DNA of 64,000 bases from Natronomonas halophila (lineage in GTDB: Archaea > Halobacteriota > Halobacteria > Halobacteriales > Haloarculaceae): the NCBI RefSeq assembly GCF_013391085.1, contig NZ_CP058334.1, positions 620,001 through 684,000 on the forward strand, read 5' to 3'. The translations under genes were made by a program, and so were the position numbers. The notes under the pieces are model-generated. The model was not told the origin of the DNA and did no database searches. It worked only from the letters and a program-made list of their open reading frames with translations. This document shows, piece after piece, positions 59,902-64,000 of the stretch (position 1 is the first letter of the stretch; the number at the start of each line of letters is the position of its first letter).

Positions 59902-60048
59902 ATGCGCGACGAAGAGGAGATTCGCGAGCAGTACGAGTTCCTGAAAGAAGAACTGGACGACGAGAACATGAACCACGAGGGCGTCCGGCAGATGTTTACG
60001 TACTACAAGCGGGCGCTCGGGTGGGTCCTCGAAGAGGAGTATATCTAG
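59902..60048 (+). CDS. 48-residue acidic protein
   Basis: MRDEEEIREQYEFLKEELDDENM, then a second helix ending ALGWVLEEEYI. Two charged helices with aromatic knobs, i.e. a small coiled or bundle-forming protein. CTACTTTCAT about 30 bases upstream gives a leaderless ATG at 59902. Typical of conserved small haloarchaeal proteins; function unknown. Confidence 0.65.
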   Translation: MRDEEEIREQYEFLKEELDDENMNHEGVRQMFTYYKRALGWVLEEEYI

Positions 60049-60076
60049 GGCGGCGGTTGACTTCGCCGTGGGCGGT

Positions 60077-60087
60077 ACATTTATACC
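60077..60087 (+). promoter_or_regulatory. TATA box upstream of candidate ncRNA
   Basis: ACATTTATACC (centre about 60082) with no downstream ORF; the hairpin starting at 60109 is at the predicted transcription start. Confidence 0.45.
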
Positions 60088-60108
60088 TCAATACCCGCTT
60101 GTATCAGG

Positions 60109-60200
60109 TGACGCTTCGCTTGGAGGGCCGAAGCGTCAGCGGGGACCTATTCAGGGCGGCAAGCGGCCGACCGGCGTTTTCTGCCGGTCGGCTGCTTTCC
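60109..60200 (+). ncRNA. Candidate two-hairpin small RNA
   Basis: Stem 1: TGACGCTTCG (60109-60118) with CGAAGCGTCA (60129-60138), a perfect 10 bp, loop CTTGGAGGGC. Stem 2: AAGCGGCCGACCGGC (60161-60175) with GCCGGTCGGCTGCTT (60183-60197), 15 bp with one G-U, loop GTTTTCT, followed by TCCTCTCG. The single-stranded linker has GGACCTATTCAGGGCGGC. Its own TATA box lies 27 bases upstream and no ORF is present. Not tRNA-, RNase P- or SRP-like. Confidence 0.4.
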
Positions 60201-60224
60201 TCTCGCTAAACAACGCTCGACAGG

Positions 60225-60494
60225 TCAGGCTATATCCAGCGACTCGTCTCCGTCGCCGTTCTCGTCCCACTCCAGTTCGAACTCGAGGCCCAACTCCGAG
60301 CCGCCGGCTTCCGTCTCGCGTTCGACCTTGACCTCGAAGGCGTGGGTTGCCGGCACGTCGAGCGTGACCGACTCCTCGCCGGCCGACAGCGTCACCGCGT
60401 CGCCGCTGTCGAGTTTGTCCGCGATGGACCGCAGCATCGCCGCGGTGTCGCTTCGGGACTGTCGCTGCTCGCTTTCGAAGAGGATTTCTTCCAT
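60225..60494 (-). CDS. amphi-Trp domain protein
   Basis: 89 aa. MEEILFESEQRQSRSDTAAMLRSIADKL, then VTLSAGEESVTLDVP and a strand ending ELGLEFELEWDENGD match the small amphi-Trp domain family of archaea and bacteria, function unknown. Single-gene unit with TATA-like GGCTTATG about 28 bases upstream of ATG 60494. Confidence 0.8.
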   Translation of the reverse strand: MEEILFESEQRQSRSDTAAMLRSIADKLDSGDAVTLSAGEESVTLDVPATHAFEVKVERETEAGGSELGLEFELEWDENGDGDESLDIA

Positions 60495-60722
60495 ACCGAA
60501 GGAACGCCCCCGACCCTCATAAGCCGTAAGGGAACTGTGGTATCAGCTGACACCTCATACCAACTCACTCACACGTTCCGGTTTTTTATCACGTTCCGTA
60601 TTCGCCGGTGTATTCAAAGCGGGGTGTAAACCGCGTTCTTCGGGACGGTTTCGCGAGTGGCGCCAGATAGGGTTCGATATATTTAACCTAATTCGACAGT
60701 AACATACGAACAGAACTTACCG
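60495..60722. promoter_or_regulatory. Regulatory region before the PadR gene
   Basis: Contains the TGGTAT (60538-60543)...ATACCA (60557-60562) inverted repeat, a TCAGCTGA palindrome within it, two CACGTTCCG repeats near 60572 and 60590, and the TATA ATATATTTAA (about 60678-60687). Multiple short symmetrical motifs fit binding by the PadR-type product (autoregulation) but this is inference. Confidence 0.4.
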
Positions 60723-60998
60723 ATGCACGACCTGACAGGATTCCAGCGAGACCTACTGTACGTCATCGCCGGACGCGAAGAACCACACGGGCTAGCGATC
60801 AAAGAGGAACTCGAGGACTACTACGAAAAGGAGATTCACCACGGCCGCCTCTACCCCAACCTCGATACCCTCGTCGACAAGGGCCTCGTCGAGAAGGGCC
60901 AGCGCGACCGCCGGACGAACTTTTATACCCTCACCCGTCGCGGCCGCCGAGAGATCGAAGCCCGCCGCGAATGGGAAAACCAGTACGTCGACCTTTGA
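60723..60998 (+). CDS. PadR family winged-helix regulator
   Basis: 91 aa PadR/winged-helix: LTGFQRDLLYVIAG, EEPHGLAIKEELEDYYEKEIHHGRLYPNLDTLV, the recognition helix GRLYPNLDTLVDKGLVEKGQRDRR, and the wing NFYTLTRRGRREIEA. Dimerising regulator of stress or detoxification genes. Autoregulation is suggested by the symmetric motifs upstream. The neighbouring acyl-CoA dehydrogenase may be one target; unproven. ATG 60723. Confidence 0.85.
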   Translation: MHDLTGFQRDLLYVIAGREEPHGLAIKEELEDYYEKEIHHGRLYPNLDTLVDKGLVEKGQRDRRTNFYTLTRRGRREIEARREWENQYVDL

Positions 60999-61104
60999 TA
61001 AACGGACCGGCGTAAACCGGTTACCGTTGTAAACAAGCAGTAGAGATGCTGCAAACGTCGTTAGGAAAAGTTGGTGTTTTATACTAGCAGTCTAACATGG
61101 CGGT

Positions 61105-62259
61105 ATGGACTTCGAACTGTCCGAAGAACAAGAGCAACTGAAAAGCGAGGTCCAGCGCTTCGCCGAAAACGAGATCATTCCGGTCGCCAAGGAATACGAC
61201 CGCGAAGAGAAATACCCCTGGGACGTCGTCGATAAGGCCGCCGAGATGGGCCTGCTGGCACCCCAGATTCCCTTCGACTACGGCGGCGCCGGCTACGACG
61301 TGCTCGACACCGCCATCATCGTCGAGGAACTGTTCGCCGCCGACCCCGGTATCGGCCTGTGTCTCTGTTCGACCGGCTTCGGTACGGAGGCCATCATCGA
61401 ATACGGTACCGAGGACCAGAAAGAGGAGTACCTCGAACCCGTCGCCACGGGCGACGCCATCTCCGGCGCCGCGATTTCCGAACCCGACACCGGCTCGGAC
61501 GTCTCCAGCGTGAGCACGCGCGCCGAGAAGGACGGCGACGAGTGGGTCATCAACGGCAACAAGATGTGGATTACCAACGGCTCCATCGGCGACTTCTTCG
61601 TCGTCCTCTGTCAGACCGACCCCGAGGCCGAGGGCCGCTACAACGGCTTCTCTCAGATCATCGTCGAATCCGACCGCGACGGCTTCGAAGCCGACAAAAT
61701 CACGGGCAAACTCGGAATCCGCGCGTCCGACACCGCCGAACTCATCCTCGACGACGTTCGCGTCCCCGAGGAGAACCTCGTCGGCACCCGCGGTGCCGGC
61801 TTCCTCCAGCAGATGAACTTCTTCGACGAGACGCGTACCGGCGTCGCCGCACAGGGTGTCGGTATCGCCAAGGGCGCCGCCGAGCGCGCCCTCGACTACG
61901 CTCAAGAGCGTGAACAGTTCGGCCGCCCCATCGGCGACTTCCAGGCCATCCAGCACAAACTCGCCGACATGCACACCGAAACCGAGGCCGCCCGTAACCT
62001 CACCTACAAGTCCGCCTGGTCGGTCGACCACTCCGACGGCCAGCTGACCAAGCTCGCCTCGATGGCCAAGGAGTTCGCCTCCCGCACCGCCGTCAGCAAC
62101 GCCAACGAGGCCGTCCAGATTCACGGCGGCTCCGGCTACGTCGACGACTTCGACGTCGAACGCTTCTACCGCGACGCCAAGATTACCCAAATCTACGAGG
62201 GCACCACCGAAATCCAGAAGATGATTATCGCCCGAGAGCTTCAGGGCAAAGGGTTCTAG
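61105..62259 (+). CDS. Acyl-CoA dehydrogenase
   Basis: 384 aa. AISEPDTGSDVSSVSTRAEKDGDEWVINGNKMWITNG (substrate and FAD loop), LGIRASDTAELILDDVRVPEENL (conserved turn) and the C-terminal RDAKITQIYEGTTEIQKMIIAREL with the catalytic Glu of EGTTE. It introduces a 2,3-double bond in an acyl-CoA, linking to fatty-acid or branched-chain breakdown and to propionyl-CoA production. TTTTATACT about 26 bases upstream (leaderless). Ends 20 bases before a family 1 element. Confidence 0.93.
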   Translation: MDFELSEEQEQLKSEVQRFAENEIIPVAKEYDREEKYPWDVVDKAAEMGLLAPQIPFDYGGAGYDVLDTAIIVEELFAADPGIGLCLCSTGFGTEAIIEYGTEDQKEEYLEPVATGDAISGAAISEPDTGSDVSSVSTRAEKDGDEWVINGNKMWITNGSIGDFFVVLCQTDPEAEGRYNGFSQIIVESDRDGFEADKITGKLGIRASDTAELILDDVRVPEENLVGTRGAGFLQQMNFFDETRTGVAAQGVGIAKGAAERALDYAQEREQFGRPIGDFQAIQHKLADMHTETEAARNLTYKSAWSVDHSDGQLTKLASMAKEFASRTAVSNANEAVQIHGGSGYVDDFDVERFYRDAKITQIYEGTTEIQKMIIARELQGKGF

Positions 62260-62593
62260 GACCCACGTTTTACACCGAACTTTTTGCACGGCGCGCTTCG
62301 CGCGCCGGCAAAAACTTCGATGAAAAAGACACGGCGGGCCTCCCTCAGGAAGACTCGCTTCGCTCGTCTTCCAACGCTCCCGCTCACTCCGTTCGCGGGA
62401 CCTACGGTCGGCCCTTGGTCCCGCGCCTCGCTTCGCTCGGCGGATGCTCCCTCCTGTGGCCCGTCGGGCGACGCTGTATCCATGGCCTGACGGGCCTGCT
62501 CGTCGCGTGCCTTCCCACGGTTTCCGTGGGCCTCGCTTCATCCATTTGCGTCGAAACGCACCGTTTACCCGACAGCGGCGCGTCTCTTGGGTA
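62260..62593. other. Non-coding gap holding structured element, family 1 copy 2
   Basis: Boxes of the repeat element occupy 62279-62448 (described separately). After 62450 the sequence has GC-rich inverted repeats (GGCCTGACGGGCC; CCACGG-TTT-CCGTGG) and no gene. GTTTACCC near 62561-62568 can act as TATA for the 70-aa gene at 62594. Confidence 0.5.
62279..62448 (+). repeat. Structured dispersed element, family 1, copy 2 (after acyl-CoA dehydrogenase)
   Basis: ACTTTTTGCAC (62279-62289), GGCGCGC-TTC-GCGCGCC hairpin, GGCAAAAACTT (62307-62317), several GAAGACTCG-CTTCG-CTCGTCTTCC-type hairpins, and CTCGGCGGATGCT (62436-62448). The three named boxes are identical to those in the sucD copy and in the same order. 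It begins 20 bases after the coding stop, so it probably belongs to the 3' UTR of the mRNA or overlaps it. Confidence 0.6.
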
Positions 62594-62806
62594 ATGCGTA
62601 GTTTCGTAGAGGACGGGTTTATCAGGGCGACGACGTTCTTCGCGCTGGCGTTCGGCCTTATGCTGCTCGGCGGATATCTGCTCGGCGAACTGCGGGCCGG
62701 CATCGAGTTCGGCCTCCCGCTGGCGGTCGCCATCGGCGTCTTCGCGTATCTGTTTGTCAAGCCGACGAGCGACGAGGACGCTGGCACGGCCGACGATGAG
62801 AACTAG
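62594..62806 (+). CDS. Small two-span membrane protein
   Basis: 70 aa from ATG 62594: RSFVEDGFIRATTFFALAFGLMLLGGYLLGEL (one helix), then a second at about residues 38-54 and a short acidic tail (DEDAGTADDEN). Single-gene unit with GTTTACC-type TATA about 30 bases upstream. Unknown function. Confidence 0.6.
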   Translation: MRSFVEDGFIRATTFFALAFGLMLLGGYLLGELRAGIEFGLPLAVAIGVFAYLFVKPTSDEDAGTADDEN

Positions 62807-62844
62807 CCTCCGCCTATAAGCCCCCGCGGACCGAAGTCAGGGAC

Positions 62845-63384
62845 ATGAAAATCTACACCGGTCGCGGTGACGAGGGAATGACCGACCTCCGAGACATGTC
62901 CCGAGTCTCGAAGGCGAGTCCCCGCATCGAATCCTACGGCACTGTCGACGAACTCAACAGCGTGGTCGGGCGGATTCGGCCCTCCGGCTACGACGACATC
63001 GACGAGAAACTGGCCGCCGTCCAGAACCACCTCCACATCATTCAGGCCGACTTCGCGAACCCGGACCGCGAGGACGAGGACGCGCCGCGGGTGACCGACG
63101 AGCACGTCGAGGACCTCGAAGACTGGATGGACGCCTACGACGACGAACTGGAGCCACTGGAGAGTTTCATCCTCCCGGGCGGCAGCGACGCCGGGTCGAA
63201 ACTCCACCACGCGCGGTCGGTCTGCCGCCGCGCCGAGCGCCGCGCCGTGGCGTTTTCGGCCGACACCGAGGACGTCAACGAGGACGCCATCGCGTACCTG
63301 AACCGCCTCTCGGACGCGCTGTTCGTGTGGGCCCGCGTGGTCAACCAGCGCGAGGGGATTCCGGAAGAATCCCCGGAGTACTGA
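62845..63384 (+). CDS. Cob(I)alamin adenosyltransferase (PduO-type)
   Basis: 179 aa. KIYTGRGDEGMTDLRDMSRVSKASPRIESYGTVDELNS (the ATP/cobalamin loop TGRGDxG..L and ESYGTVDELNS) and the C-terminal CRRAERRAVAF and LSDALFVWARVVN. It makes adenosylcobalamin for mutases such as methylmalonyl-CoA mutase, which would complete the propionyl-CoA pathway begun by PccABX. Leaderless: GCCTATAAGCC about 28 bases upstream of ATG 62845. Confidence 0.9.
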   Translation: MKIYTGRGDEGMTDLRDMSRVSKASPRIESYGTVDELNSVVGRIRPSGYDDIDEKLAAVQNHLHIIQADFANPDREDEDAPRVTDEHVEDLEDWMDAYDDELEPLESFILPGGSDAGSKLHHARSVCRRAERRAVAFSADTEDVNEDAIAYLNRLSDALFVWARVVNQREGIPEESPEY

Positions 63385-63462
63385 GGCGAGACGGCCGCCC
63401 ACCCGGGGACATCGCGGCGTCGGGTCAATCCTTTTAAGCCCCACGGGAACGCCGAGGCGTGT

Positions 63463-64000
63463 ATGCAACAGGTAGACGTCGCCATCGTCGGGGGCGGCCC
63501 CGCCGGCAGTTCCGCCGGCCACGCGGCCGCCAGCGAGGGTGCCGACGCCGTCGTCATCGAGAAGGGCGTCCCGCGGGCCGACCGCGAGACCCTCGGCCCC
63601 GACTCGACGGACGCCGCCGGTATCCTCGATTACTGGGTCGACATCATGAACCTCGGTGAGCCGATTCCCGAGCACGTCAAACACCAGGAACTCGACGCCG
63701 CGGAGTTCGTCGGCCCCAACGAATCCGTCGAGTTGACCTCGACGGGCATCGATTCGTCCTACCCCAATTTCGGCTTTACCGTCCACCGGGCCCGCTTCGA
63801 CGACTGGCTCCGCGAGCGCGCCGAAAACGCCGGCGCCGAATACCGCGTCGGCACCGCCGTCGCCGAGGTCGACAGCGACCTCAGCGGCGCGCCGACCCAC
63901 ACGCTGACGCTCCGGGACGGCACCGAGATTCAGGCCGACTACCTCATCCTCGCCGACGGCCCCCAGCGGACGATTACGGGGACCGTCCTCGAAGACTGGC
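63463..64000 (+). CDS. Geranylgeranyl reductase family flavoprotein (5' part)
   Basis: About 179 residues visible; the frame is open to the window edge. VAIVGGGPAGSSAGHAAASEG is the FAD-binding fold of the geranylgeranyl/digeranylgeranyl reductase family, followed by VHRARFDDWLRERAE and a strand NADP-type region (YLILADGPQRTITG). In archaea such enzymes saturate isoprenoid lipid chains, but the family is broad. ATG 63463 follows CCTTTTAAGCC by about 28 bases (leaderless). Confidence 0.82.
   Translation, partial: MQQVDVAIVGGGPAGSSAGHAAASEGADAVVIEKGVPRADRETLGPDSTDAAGILDYWVDIMNLGEPIPEHVKHQELDAAEFVGPNESVELTSTGIDSSYPNFGFTVHRARFDDWLRERAENAGAEYRVGTAVAEVDSDLSGAPTHTLTLRDGTEIQADYLILADGPQRTITGTVLEDW

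Noticed and set aside
60068..60331. 87-codon ORF over the 60.1 kb hairpins
   Set aside because: Basic, Arg/Pro-rich translation with no conserved look, and it overlaps the stop of the amphi-Trp gene; the hairpins explain the region better.
1..64000. Search by eye for CRISPR arrays
   Set aside because: No set of regularly spaced near-identical 25-40-base repeats was seen.

Overview
The window is about 64 kb of haloarchaeal chromosome (class Halobacteria). Evidence: high GC with GC-rich third positions, strongly acidic proteins, many leaderless starts with a TATA box about 25-30 bases upstream, and haloarchaeal marker genes. These include a pilin with the DDDAVSPVIG leader, dodecin, a DnaJ-ferredoxin fusion, PccABX, S17e next to asd, and 2-phospho-L-lactate transferase (coenzyme F420). 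I cannot fix the genus. Nearly all of it reads as core genome; the left 3 kb is the clearest accessory stretch.

Layout. 0-3 kb: leftward run of unknown small and membrane proteins, probably an integrated element. 3.5-9 kb: pilin, pirin, DoxX, J-domain ferredoxin, a candidate structured RNA, a 31-aa membrane microprotein, histidine kinase, DUF63-like membrane protein. 9-15 kb: EamA transporter; propionyl-CoA carboxylase genes pccA, pccX, pccB; NSS-type symporter. 15.5-18.8 kb: glycerophosphodiesterase, sucCD, then a structured repeat. 18.8-27 kb: membrane and VOC proteins, two universal stress proteins around a D-2-hydroxyacid dehydrogenase, MFS transporter, Nudix, folD, CoA-disulfide reductase, DoxX-like protein. 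27-32.6 kb: SDR, a multi-repeat 'GFDFxxWL' membrane protein, AI-2E transporter, Tat-exported protein. 32.8-39.9 kb: tRNA-Val, Fe-S carrier, dodecin, class V aminotransferase, 5'-nucleotidase family, stress protein, MscS, PAC2. 39.9-46.4 kb: YcaO protein, TbsP-like regulator, glyA, a 670-base structured non-coding region, asd, S17e. 46.5-49.7 kb: tightly overlapping operon cofD-dus-citG-DUF447. 49.8-52.5 kb: tandem HD-domain paralogues separated by a second copy of the 44.5 kb element. 52.6-64 kb: amidohydrolase, stress protein, birA, an incomplete peptide-type ABC transporter, asparaginase, a candidate structured RNA, amphi-Trp protein, PadR regulator, acyl-CoA dehydrogenase, cobalamin adenosyltransferase and the start of a geranylgeranyl-reductase-type flavoprotein.

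How genes fit together. PccABX, BirA (which biotinylates PccA), the cobalamin adenosyltransferase (cofactor for methylmalonyl-CoA mutase, not in the window), SucCD and the acyl-CoA dehydrogenase form the expected propionyl-CoA to succinate route, but are scattered. glyA and folD serve one-carbon metabolism. The cofD operon joins F420 synthesis to poorly understood partners.

Non-coding content is the most unusual aspect. There are two families of structured intergenic elements with two copies each (18.43/62.28 kb and 44.47/50.98 kb). There are also two single-copy loci (6.46 and 60.11 kb) where a good TATA box is followed, at the predicted start site, by strong hairpins and no ORF. No CRISPR array, rRNA or intact insertion sequence was seen. 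All calls are from reading the sequence; none were checked against a database.
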